Below, one piece after another: positions 43,128 to 51,164 of a stretch of DNA of 64,000 bases. Within the stretch, counting starts at the first letter, position 1; each line of letters opens with the position of its first letter. The notes beneath the pieces are model-generated. The model was not told the DNA's origin, searched no databases, and was given only the letters and a program-made list of their open reading frames with translations. Source of the DNA: Hoeflea phototrophica DFL-43 (GTDB lineage Bacteria; Pseudomonadota; Alphaproteobacteria; Rhizobiales; Rhizobiaceae). Position numbers and translations under genes: made by a program. The stretch covers positions 3,111,853 through 3,175,852 of the forward strand of contig NZ_CM002917.1 of assembly GCF_000154705.2 (NCBI RefSeq). Direction: 5' to 3'.

Positions 43128-44360
43128 CTAGCGCCGGATGATCATCTCTTCCGGCCCGTAGGGGAAGTTGGTGATGTTTTCCGCACCGGTCTCGGTAATG
43201 ATGAAGATATCATGCTCGCGGTACCCACCGGCACCGGGCATGCCTTCCGGGATCATGATCATCGGCTCCATCGAGACGACCATGCCGGGTTCGAGCACCG
43301 TGTCGACGTCCTCGCGCAGCTCCACGCCCGCTTCACGGCCATAGTAGTGCGACAGCACCCCGAAGGAGTGGCCATAGCCGAAGGACCGGTACTTCAGGAG
43401 ATCCCAGCCGCGGTACATGTCGTTGAGCGCCAGTGCGATATCAGAGCATTTCTTGCCCGGCCCCATCATGTCGGAGCCGGCTTTCATCACCGCACAGTTC
43501 TTTTCCCACAGATCGAGATGGGCATCCGACGCCTCCGCGCAGAACAGCGTCCGCTCAATGGCCGTGTAGTAGCCGAAGATCATCGGGAAGCAGTTGAGCG
43601 ACAGGATGTCGCCGCGCGCGATCTTCTTGTTGGTGACCGGATTGTGGGCACCATCGGTCATGATGCCGGACTGGAACCAGGTCCAGGTGTCCATGAGCTC
43701 GACGAAGGGGAAGCTCTTCCCGATCTCGCGCACCATGGCCTGGGTCGATGCCAGCGCCACTTCATATTCCGGCACGCCTTCGCCAATGGCTTCCATCACC
43801 GCACGCGCACCGACATTGCACACCCGGGTACCTTCGCGGATCAAGGCGTGTTCCTCGGCCGATTTCATCGTTCGCATCCACATCGAGGCTTCGGCGACAT
43901 CAACGAACTCGATACCGGGAAACGCATCACCGAGCAGCTTGCGGAAATCCAGTGAGACATGGTCAAACTCGATACCGACCCGGCGCGCTCCCGCCGGAAT
44001 GAGGGATTTCAGAGCTGTGAAGAAATTGTCCCGCCGCCAGTCGGAATAGATGATGTTGTCGCCGTGGCTGCGCCGCCAGGGCTGCCCGCCATCGATCCCG
44101 GCTGATACGGTGGTCGCATTGTCCTGGGTCAGAACGAAGCCGTATTTGCGGCCGAAGTAACAGTAGAGGAACCCTGAATAGTAGCAAATGCCGTGGTAGG
44201 AGGTGAAAACCGCGGCATCGATGTTCTTTGCGGCCAGATGCGCGCGCATGTCATTCTGGCGACGGTCCATTTCAGCCGCCGTGAACGGCGAAAATTCCTT
44301 TTCTCCGTTCTTCCATTGGAAGACGTGCAGCATGTCGTCGGTGCTGTTGGGATGTGTCAT
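43128..44360 (-). CDS. Creatinase (creatine amidinohydrolase)
   Basis: A 410-residue pita-bread enzyme that closely follows remembered Pseudomonas putida creatinase, for example FTSYH, MDTWTWFQSGI, DGAHNPVT and SMEPMIM. All described active-site residues are present with a constant offset of seven: His239, Glu269, Arg342 and Glu365, and from the partner subunit Phe69 and Arg71. The metal ligands of M24 peptidases are absent, as expected. Reaction: creatine plus water to sarcosine and urea. It lies 295 bases downstream of a polyamine-type ABC operon on the same strand, which may import the substrate. A related guanidino substrate is the alternative. Confidence 0.87.
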   Translation of the reverse strand: MTHPNSTDDMLHVFQWKNGEKEFSPFTAAEMDRRQNDMRAHLAAKNIDAAVFTSYHGICYYSGFLYCYFGRKYGFVLTQDNATTVSAGIDGGQPWRRSHGDNIIYSDWRRDNFFTALKSLIPAGARRVGIEFDHVSLDFRKLLGDAFPGIEFVDVAEASMWMRTMKSAEEHALIREGTRVCNVGARAVMEAIGEGVPEYEVALASTQAMVREIGKSFPFVELMDTWTWFQSGIMTDGAHNPVTNKKIARGDILSLNCFPMIFGYYTAIERTLFCAEASDAHLDLWEKNCAVMKAGSDMMGPGKKCSDIALALNDMYRGWDLLKYRSFGYGHSFGVLSHYYGREAGVELREDVDTVLEPGMVVSMEPMIMIPEGMPGAGGYREHDIFIITETGAENITNFPYGPEEMIIRR

Positions 44361-44572
44361 GATGAGGATCGCTTCAATTGGGCCTGATGGCCCGCGACCC
44401 TATTGCCGCGAACGTTGGCCTGACCGGGAAGTGAAACCGGCAGGCTCAATGTAGCCGAATTCACGCGTCGGGCATCCCCCAAATTGACATGATTTGGCCG
44501 GTTCGCGACGTCAGATCAGAGTCCGTTGGCGTACAGCGCCGCGCATCAAAGCGGGTGCGCAAAAGAAGCTGC

Positions 44573-44598
44573 AACGCTTTGAAAGAACGCTTTGAAAG
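44573..44598. repeat. Tandem 13-base direct repeat upstream of creatinase
   Basis: AACGCTTTGAAAG occurs twice in immediate succession, 213 to 238 bases upstream of the creatinase start and 58 bases after the end of the last permease gene. It could be a regulator site for a separate creatinase promoter, or only a slippage product. The rest of the 295-base gap has no gene. Confidence 0.6.
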
Positions 44599-44655
44599 AA
44601 TGCATGCACCCTGTCGCTCAATCGTAACCAATTGAGAGCAAGGTGCATTGCTGCC

Positions 44656-45834
44656 TCAGCCCGGCGACATGCCGCGCAGGCGCTCCGAACGGCGGCGCAA
44701 CAGCTCAACCACAGTCAGCAGGATGATAGAGATGATCACCAGGATGGTGGCGACGGCAAGAATGGTCGGGCTGATCTGCTCGCGCAGGCCGGTGAACATC
44801 TGCCAGGGCAGCGTCTTCTGGCCGGCGGAACCGACGAACAACACCACCACAACCTCATCGAACGAGGTGATGAAGGCGAACAGACCGCCCGAAATCACGC
44901 CCGGCAAAATCAACGGCATCTGGACCCTGAAAAATGTGGTGACGGGATCAGCCCCCATGTTGGCCGCGGCTCTGGTCAGCGACTTGTCAAAGCCAACCAG
45001 CGTGGCCGTCACCGTGATGATCACAAAGGGAATACCGAGCGCTGCATGGGCCAACACAACACCGATATAGGTGCCCTGCAGACCAATGCGGGAATAGAAG
45101 AAATACATGCCCGCAGCCGAGATGATCAGCGGTACAATCATCGGCGAAATCAGGATCGCCATGATGGCCCGCCGGAACGGCACATGCGACTGGGACAGGC
45201 CAATGGCGGCGAGTGTGCCCAGCGTAACCGAAATCAGTGTCGCGGCGGGTGCGATCTGCACCGAATTCACCATCGCCTGCTGCCAGTCGGGATTGGTAAA
45301 GAAGTCCCGGTAGTGCTTGAGCGAATACCCTTCAGGATCAAACGCCAGCATCGCCGGCGTGAAGGTGAAGAAGTCTTCAGCGTTGAAGCTTAGCGGCATC
45401 ACGGTGATAATCGGCGCAATGAGAAAAAAGAAGATCGCGCCGCAGATGAACTTGAATGTGTTGTGCCACAGAACCTGTCCAGGCGTTGCATAGATGGGTG
45501 TTCCGGAACGGTAGCCTCCGGTCGAGAGCCAGTAGGAAAACCAGCTCAGCACGAAGCCAATCACCAGCCCACCAACAACGCCGCTTGTGCCGGCGAAGAT
45601 CAGACCGGCAATTCCGAAAATGACGGATGCAGCGCCAATACCGGTGCGCTTGGAGGGCACAAAGCTGGTGAGCAGCCAGCCGAGCGCCACGCCGCAGACC
45701 GCACCGATGACAATTCCCAGCAACGACGACCCGTTTGCCGTGCCGACCAGAAAGCCGAAAAAGGCTCCGGCAACCGCCATCAACGGCAATACGAAACGGA
45801 TGAGGTCGACTTCAGGCTTTGTTGAATTGCGCAT
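44656..45834 (-). CDS. ABC transporter permease (PotC-like) with extra N-terminal membrane domain
   Basis: A 392-residue permease. The C-terminal 270 residues are a PotC-like spermidine/putrescine permease domain, with the ATPase-contact loop AAANMGADPVTTFFRVQMPLILPGVISG. The first 110 residues add about four hydrophobic helices not found in PotC itself. It follows the PotB-like gene by four bases in an ATPase-SBP-permease-permease operon, and would move a cationic amino compound, possibly creatine given the next gene. Confidence 0.87.
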   Translation of the reverse strand: MRNSTKPEVDLIRFVLPLMAVAGAFFGFLVGTANGSSLLGIVIGAVCGVALGWLLTSFVPSKRTGIGAASVIFGIAGLIFAGTSGVVGGLVIGFVLSWFSYWLSTGGYRSGTPIYATPGQVLWHNTFKFICGAIFFFLIAPIITVMPLSFNAEDFFTFTPAMLAFDPEGYSLKHYRDFFTNPDWQQAMVNSVQIAPAATLISVTLGTLAAIGLSQSHVPFRRAIMAILISPMIVPLIISAAGMYFFYSRIGLQGTYIGVVLAHAALGIPFVIITVTATLVGFDKSLTRAAANMGADPVTTFFRVQMPLILPGVISGGLFAFITSFDEVVVVLFVGSAGQKTLPWQMFTGLREQISPTILAVATILVIISIILLTVVELLRRRSERLRGMSPG

Positions 45835-45838
45835 TGGT

Positions 45839-47422
45839 CTACCCCAGGCTCACATTGTCGATGCCCACGATCCGATCATAGACCCAGTAGAGCAACAGCA
45901 CGACCGCCAGCAGGATCGTCCCCAGCGCAGCCGCAAGGCCCCAGTTGAGCGATGACGATATGTGGTAGGCGATCCGGTTGGAAATAAAGGTACCCGTCGT
46001 GCCACCAACCAGTTCAGGTGTGATGTAGTAGCCGATGGCCAGAATGAACACGAGGATCGACCCGGCACCAATGCCCGGCACCGACTGGGGGAAATAGACC
46101 CGCCAGAATGCAGTCCAGTTGGTGGCGCCAAGGGATTTTGCTGCGCGCACATAGGTTTGCGGAATGGTCTTCATTACCGAATAGAGCGGCAGGATCATGA
46201 ACGGCAGCAGGATGTGCGTCATCGCAACAATGGTGCCGAACTGGTTGTTGATCATCACCAGCCGGTCCGCGTCATTGACCATGCCCAGCCAGACCAGAAT
46301 GTCGTTGATCACGCCCTGTTGCTGCAGCAAAACCTTCCACGCGGAAGTCCGCACCAGCAGCGACGTCCAGAATGGCAACAGCACCAGGATCAGCAACAGG
46401 TTCGACGTTCTCAGCGGCAATGTAGCGAGCAGGAAAGCGATAGGGTATCCCAACAGGATGCAGGACCCCATGATCACCATGCTCATGAACAGGGTTCGCC
46501 CGAACAACAGCATATAGATCTGCTGGTTTTCGGGCTGTTTCTCGATACCGGCCGGGGTCTGTTGCAGGTCAACAGAGGACAGAAAGTATCCGGCCGTGTA
46601 AGGCGATGAAAAGGCTTTGATCGTACCCCAGACTTCGGCGTCAGCCCAATCCTTGTCGATGTCGAGGAATTGTTGCTGGAGAGAAACCGTCTCAAATCCG
46701 TCTACCGCGGCATCGGCAGCTTTGAGCATATCTGCCCCTGAGCCGGAGTAGGCTGCGACAACCGATTCAGGCTGTTTGGCAAGATCGCGATACAGCATCG
46801 TGTAGACAAAATCTTCCGGCTGCTCTTCGGCCAGCACGTCGTTCTTGTTGGCGACGATGCGCGTCCAGGATCCCCAGGCGGATGCCGTCTCGGGCAATAC
46901 CGCCGCAATCCCCGGTGATTCCATAAGCGCAACCCAGGCGGTGGGATCGCCCCACTTCGGATCGAGCGCCTCAAACTGCTTGGTGTATTCGTCGGTGTCC
47001 ATACGGCCAATGCCGCGGCCGGTCTTGCGCAGCAGCGACGACATTCCGGTGGTTTCGTAGTTCAGGCGGGAACCGAGCCGCGTATGAGTCTTGAATTCTT
47101 CGGCTTCAGACAGATCCACATAAAAAGCCGCGAATATGTCTTCACTCGGTGCAGCGGCGTTGCCGTCCTGATAGTCCCATTCATTCAGGGCAATGACGGT
47201 CCGCGGAATGGTCTGCGATACAATGTCGTTCTCCACCGAACGAAACAGCATATCGGCAATCGGCGCAATAAAGCTGATCAGCACGAACAGAAGCAGGGGC
47301 GCAATCAGAGCCAGCGCGCGGAGCTTCTGACGCCGCAACGCAATTTGCAGGCTTTTCTTCAACGGCACGCCATCAGCGGACAGCATCGGCCCGTTTGAAG
47401 GGGTTGTCGTGGCATCGGTCAT
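45839..47422 (-). CDS. ABC transporter permease (PotB-like) with long periplasmic insertion
   Basis: A 527-residue permease. A first transmembrane helix (LRALALIAPLLLFVLISFIAPIADMLF) is followed by about 220 mostly polar residues, then a PotB-like domain from LFGRTLFMSMVIMGSCILLGYPIAFLLATL onward with the EAA loop AAKSLGATNWTAFWRVYFPQSVPGIGAG. The large insertion between helices 1 and 2 is probably periplasmic and may dock the binding protein. It is the first permease of the operon, separated from the binding-protein gene by a stem-loop. Confidence 0.87.
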   Translation of the reverse strand: MTDATTTPSNGPMLSADGVPLKKSLQIALRRQKLRALALIAPLLLFVLISFIAPIADMLFRSVENDIVSQTIPRTVIALNEWDYQDGNAAAPSEDIFAAFYVDLSEAEEFKTHTRLGSRLNYETTGMSSLLRKTGRGIGRMDTDEYTKQFEALDPKWGDPTAWVALMESPGIAAVLPETASAWGSWTRIVANKNDVLAEEQPEDFVYTMLYRDLAKQPESVVAAYSGSGADMLKAADAAVDGFETVSLQQQFLDIDKDWADAEVWGTIKAFSSPYTAGYFLSSVDLQQTPAGIEKQPENQQIYMLLFGRTLFMSMVIMGSCILLGYPIAFLLATLPLRTSNLLLILVLLPFWTSLLVRTSAWKVLLQQQGVINDILVWLGMVNDADRLVMINNQFGTIVAMTHILLPFMILPLYSVMKTIPQTYVRAAKSLGATNWTAFWRVYFPQSVPGIGAGSILVFILAIGYYITPELVGGTTGTFISNRIAYHISSSLNWGLAAALGTILLAVVLLLYWVYDRIVGIDNVSLG

Positions 47423-47470
47423 CCGGCCGGCTCCATCCTGCTATCGCATCACTTCAATTCGCTTTGGTGT

Positions 47471-47496
47471 GGGAGGGCCGGCAAGCCGCCCCTCCC
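47471..47496. other. Intercistronic stem-loop between the binding protein and permease genes
   Basis: GGGAGGGCCGGC and GCCGCCCCTCCC fold into a stem of 11 pairs with one C-C mismatch and an AA loop, lying between the binding-protein stop and the PotB-like start. No T-run follows, so it is more likely to stabilise the binding-protein mRNA or reduce read-through than to terminate fully. Confidence 0.6.
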
Positions 47497-47509
47497 GAAG
47501 TTCGAGCTC

Positions 47510-48613
47510 TTACTGAGCAAGCCATGCCTGGAATTTTGCATCCATGTCATCGCAATAATCGGCCCACCATGTGTAGTTGTACAGGAAGGTGTTTTTCGCG
47601 TTGTTCGGATCGGTCGGCATATGCGGAGCCATTTCGATTCCGAGATCGGCATGCTTGCCAACCAGCGGTGCCGAAGACTTGCGTGCCGGGCCATACGAAA
47701 TGAACTTGGCCTGGTCTGCGAGACGCTGCGTGTCGGTGGCGAACTTCACAAAGTCCTTGACGCGAGCAAGACGGTCTGCGGGGAGACCAGCCGGGATGAT
47801 CCAGCCATCAAGGTCAAACACCTGAGCGTCCCAGAGCATGGCAACAGGCTGCTTCTGCTCTTCGATCAGCGCGAACAGACGGCCATTGTAGGTCGAGCCC
47901 ATCACGACTTCGCCATCGGCGAGCAACTGCGGGGTGTCAGCACCGGCAGACCACCAGACAACCTGGTCCTTGATGGTGTCGAGCTTCGCAAGTGCCTGAG
48001 CCTGGCCTTCTTCGGTTTCCAGCGCGTCGTAGACGTCAGCCTTGGCAACACCGTCGCAAAGCAGAGCCCATTCCATGTTGTTGATCGGACGCTTTTCCAG
48101 CGCGCGCTTGCCCGGATACTTTTCGAGGTCAAACACATCGCAGATGTTTGTCGGCGGAGTGTCGCCAACCATATCGGTGCGGTAGCCGAAGGTGGTCGAA
48201 TACACGATCTGTGGAATAAAGCAGTCGCTGACGATCAGATCGCCGAAGTCTTCCGATGCCGGAGTTCCGTCATCACCTGGAGCCAGCAGCTCGTCAGCAT
48301 CGAATTCCATTGCGAGGCCTTCGTCGCAAAGGCGGATGGCATCAGCAGCAACCACATCGACGAGGTCCCATGTGATGTTGCCGGCTTCATTCATGGCGCG
48401 CAGCTTTGCAACGGCTTCGGCCGAGCTTTCGTCCCAGATAACTTCAAGGCCAGGATGCGAAGCCTTGTAGGGATCCGAATAGGCGTTGATCTGGCTCTTT
48501 TGGTAGGCTCCACCCCAGCTGACGAGGGTCATGGAGTCGGCCATATCTTCGGCCTGGACGCCGGTGGTCGCCAGTGCGGCTCCACACATTAGAATTGCAA
48601 GTTTCAATTTCAT
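47510..48613 (-). CDS. ABC transporter substrate-binding protein (spermidine/putrescine type)
   Basis: A 367-residue periplasmic binding protein with a signal peptide of about 21 residues (ending GVQA) and a mature start EDMADSMTLVSWGGAYQKSQ typical of PotD-like proteins. It recognises the ligand of the ABC importer. The final segment (YTWWADYCDDMDAKFQAW) is rich in aromatic and acidic residues, fitting a cationic ligand. Position: second gene of the ABC operon, 77 bases after the ATPase gene. The ligand is unknown; association with creatinase suggests creatine or another guanidino compound. Confidence 0.88.
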   Translation of the reverse strand: MKLKLAILMCGAALATTGVQAEDMADSMTLVSWGGAYQKSQINAYSDPYKASHPGLEVIWDESSAEAVAKLRAMNEAGNITWDLVDVVAADAIRLCDEGLAMEFDADELLAPGDDGTPASEDFGDLIVSDCFIPQIVYSTTFGYRTDMVGDTPPTNICDVFDLEKYPGKRALEKRPINNMEWALLCDGVAKADVYDALETEEGQAQALAKLDTIKDQVVWWSAGADTPQLLADGEVVMGSTYNGRLFALIEEQKQPVAMLWDAQVFDLDGWIIPAGLPADRLARVKDFVKFATDTQRLADQAKFISYGPARKSSAPLVGKHADLGIEMAPHMPTDPNNAKNTFLYNYTWWADYCDDMDAKFQAWLAQ

Positions 48614-48690
48614 GTCTGTTCTCCTTGTTAGGATACCCGGTTCTCAATCCCCCCACGGATCGGGTTGTCACTGGGGGTATGGTTCGAAGC

Positions 48691-49791
48691 TTAGGCGTCG
48701 AGTGCCCGACAGTCCTGCGGACGCCAACCAATTTCGATCATTTCACCCGGCTGAAGCCGGCGTTGATCGGGGGCATTGCGGGTTTTGACAATGAAGTCTT
48801 CCTTGCCCGCAACCCGAAGCCTAGTGCGATAGATGTCACCCATATAGATGAATTCAAGCACTTCAGCCTTCAATGTGTGCGCGTCTGGAAGCAGACGCTC
48901 ACGATTGAACTCGACCCGTTCCGGACGAATGGAAACGAGTGTGCGTTCGCCAACATTGCTGACATTGACGGGGACCGTGTCGATGAGGTCACCATTGTCA
49001 AGTCGGACCACAGCAAGATCCTTGTTGATCTGTTCGACCTTGCCCATCAGCGTGTTGTTCTCGCCGATGAACTGGGCCACAAAGCTGTTCTTCGGCTGTT
49101 CATAAAGCTCGTCGGGCGGCGCCAGTTGCTGGATCCGGCCATCCTCAAAAACGGCGACCCTGTCAGACATGGTCAAAGCCTCGGTCTGGTCATGGGTCAC
49201 ATACACCACCGTGATGCCGAGATTGTCTGCGATGTGCTTGATCTCGAACTGCATATGCTCGCGCAATTGCTTGTCGAGCGCACCGAGCGGTTCATCCATC
49301 AGCACCAGTTCAGCTTCGAAGACCAAAGCGCGCGCCAAGGCGATGCGCTGCTGCTGTCCACCGGACAGTTGCGCCGGCCGTCGACCACCAAAAGCGCCCA
49401 TCTGAACCATATCGAGCGCACGCTGGACCTTCTTCTCTCGTTCCGCCTTGCCCATTTTGCGGACCTCAAGGGGAAACGACAGATTCTCAGCCACGGTCAT
49501 GTGCGGGAACAAGGCATAGTTCTGGAAAACCATGCCGATGCCGCGCTTGTGCGGAGGAATGTTGTTGATTTCTTTGCCGCCCAGCCTGATCGCGCCGTTG
49601 GTGGCGGTTTCAAAACCGGCCAGCATCATCAGGCACGTGGTCTTTCCGGATCCCGACGGCCCCAACATTGTCAGGAATTCGCCTTTGGCAATTGAAAGGT
49701 TGAGGTCTTTGACGACGAGGTTTTCCCCGTCATAACTCTTTTGCACACCGTCGAATACGACGAAATGGTCATCCGTGTTGGTTGAGACCAA
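48691..49791 (-). CDS. ABC transporter ATPase (PotA-like)
   Basis: A 366-residue ATPase. Walker A GPSGSGKT is at residues 44-51, the signature LSGGQ at 142-146, Walker B LVLMDEP at 162-168 and the switch histidine at 200, followed by a C-terminal TOBE domain (VSIRPERVEFNRERL, later RLRVAGKEDFIVK). It powers the adjacent PotB/PotC-like permeases. It is the first gene of the minus-strand operon; the upstream 488 bases have no gene. Confidence 0.9.
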   Translation of the reverse strand: MVSTNTDDHFVVFDGVQKSYDGENLVVKDLNLSIAKGEFLTMLGPSGSGKTTCLMMLAGFETATNGAIRLGGKEINNIPPHKRGIGMVFQNYALFPHMTVAENLSFPLEVRKMGKAEREKKVQRALDMVQMGAFGGRRPAQLSGGQQQRIALARALVFEAELVLMDEPLGALDKQLREHMQFEIKHIADNLGITVVYVTHDQTEALTMSDRVAVFEDGRIQQLAPPDELYEQPKNSFVAQFIGENNTLMGKVEQINKDLAVVRLDNGDLIDTVPVNVSNVGERTLVSIRPERVEFNRERLLPDAHTLKAEVLEFIYMGDIYRTRLRVAGKEDFIVKTRNAPDQRRLQPGEMIEIGWRPQDCRALDA

Positions 49792-50279
49792 AACACGCTC
49801 CCTACTGTTACTGCGGGCTGTTGCGCCCTTCCCCTGTGCACCAAGCCCCTACACTTTCCGCGTGGTGGCCAACTGCCTGATTATTTAGCACCCACTTGAT
49901 AGGCACGCCTTATCGTTACAGATCATGGGGGAGGCTGTCCACCCGGTCCACACACTTGAATTGTTGAATTACTCAACATCAAGAAGTTTCAGAAAAAAAA
50001 TTTCATCTTACATGCGACCACACAAAACAGCGCAAGTATCAGCAATAATTCAAAGTCTTTTCCCGGCACCTGAAGGACGATCCCGGATTTATCTCTTTTA
50101 AATCAGAATTGTTTACGTATTTTCGCGGAGCGAGTCTGGACGGGGAAATATAGAAAATTGGATCGTCCTGCAGGGCGCCCAAAAATGGGAGTGCCTACTC
50201 AAGCATTCAGCCTTCCCAGCTTGCAAAGCCGCAATTCCAATCATGCTTCAGGTGCCGAAAACCCATCCCGCCAAGCAGC
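49792..50279. other. Gene-free region upstream of the ABC operon
   Basis: About 490 bases without a credible gene on either strand and with more A+T than its surroundings. It holds a TGTTGA-N5-TCAACA inverted repeat at 49962-49978 (listed separately) and an A-tract near 49992. It is the likely promoter region for the ABC operon. Nothing else recognisable was seen. Confidence 0.6.
49962..49978. promoter_or_regulatory. Inverted repeat upstream of the ABC operon
   Basis: TGTTGA and TCAACA are six-base perfect arms with a five-base spacer, about 170 bases before the ATPase gene. It may bind a regulator of the importer. No matching regulator is encoded next to it. Confidence 0.4.
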
Positions 50280-50999
50280 TCACCTGGCGTGAGCGAGACC
50301 TGCACCGTTGATCTCACGCAACAATTTGCGCCTCATCGCGGATTCATAATCCTTGAAATCGGTAGCGACCATGACGAAAGCACCAGGGCCGCGAGCCACT
50401 TCAGAGCGATAATAGGCAACAGGGTCCGGATCAGCTCCCTCTATGACCAGCCCGTTGACGGTCACACCGGAGAAATTGAAATGCCTGTATGCCAGCGCCG
50501 GCTCGAAACCATCATTGTTGACCCCGTCGCCGGACACATCGACGACCGAGCGAACACAATCGAGCGGCGCATCGCGCAAACGGGTTGCAGCGTGACCCAA
50601 TGCGTACCCAAGTGCTGTGGGGAATTCCTTGTAGGCGCGCTCATATGCCTCGATACGGTCTGCAAATGCAAAGATATCTTCATCAAAACTGAGCAGCGAC
50701 CACGGCGCTATGTCGACCTGTTGGCGACGGCCACTCCATTCAAACGCGGTCACCTGAATGCCGCCGGCTGCCCTGATCGAACTGCGCACGGCGGGATCAC
50801 GCAGGGCCGCCGCGAGGCCGCGGTTCTGCAGTGCAAACTCCTCGTCATCGACACTGGAAGACACATCCAGCGCCAACACCAGGGAAAGCCCACAAAGAGG
50901 CTGCGAGCGCGCCTGGGGTGCCATAAAGAAAATCAGAGCGGGAAAAACACCGATGAAGACGGCTGGAAGTTTGAAAAACAGGATGTTCTGACCTTCCAT
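50280..50999 (-). CDS. DUF1194 family protein with von Willebrand factor A-like domain
   Basis: A 239-residue protein with an N-terminal hydrophobic signal (LPAVFIGVFPALIFFMAPQARS) and a VWA-like domain whose DxSxS metal site is Asp45, Ser47 and Ser49. The family is exported in many alphaproteobacteria; its function is not established. It stands alone between the ABC operon and the RND operon on the same strand, separated by 165 bases from the RND gene. No partner is evident. Confidence 0.8.
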   Translation of the reverse strand: MEGQNILFFKLPAVFIGVFPALIFFMAPQARSQPLCGLSLVLALDVSSSVDDEEFALQNRGLAAALRDPAVRSSIRAAGGIQVTAFEWSGRRQQVDIAPWSLLSFDEDIFAFADRIEAYERAYKEFPTALGYALGHAATRLRDAPLDCVRSVVDVSGDGVNNDGFEPALAYRHFNFSGVTVNGLVIEGADPDPVAYYRSEVARGPGAFVMVATDFKDYESAMRRKLLREINGAGLAHAR

Positions 51000-51164
51000 G
51001 CTTGGAGCATTGGACCCGCACCTGTGCCGCAGACGCGGCTTACATGATCATGCAGCAAGCCAGCGAAAAAACCAAACCTGGCCGAAACCGGCGTCTGCGG
51101 TCACGCCTGCTGCAAACGACAACGCCATAGACAAAACACTGGCGACCATGGTGACAGAGACGGC

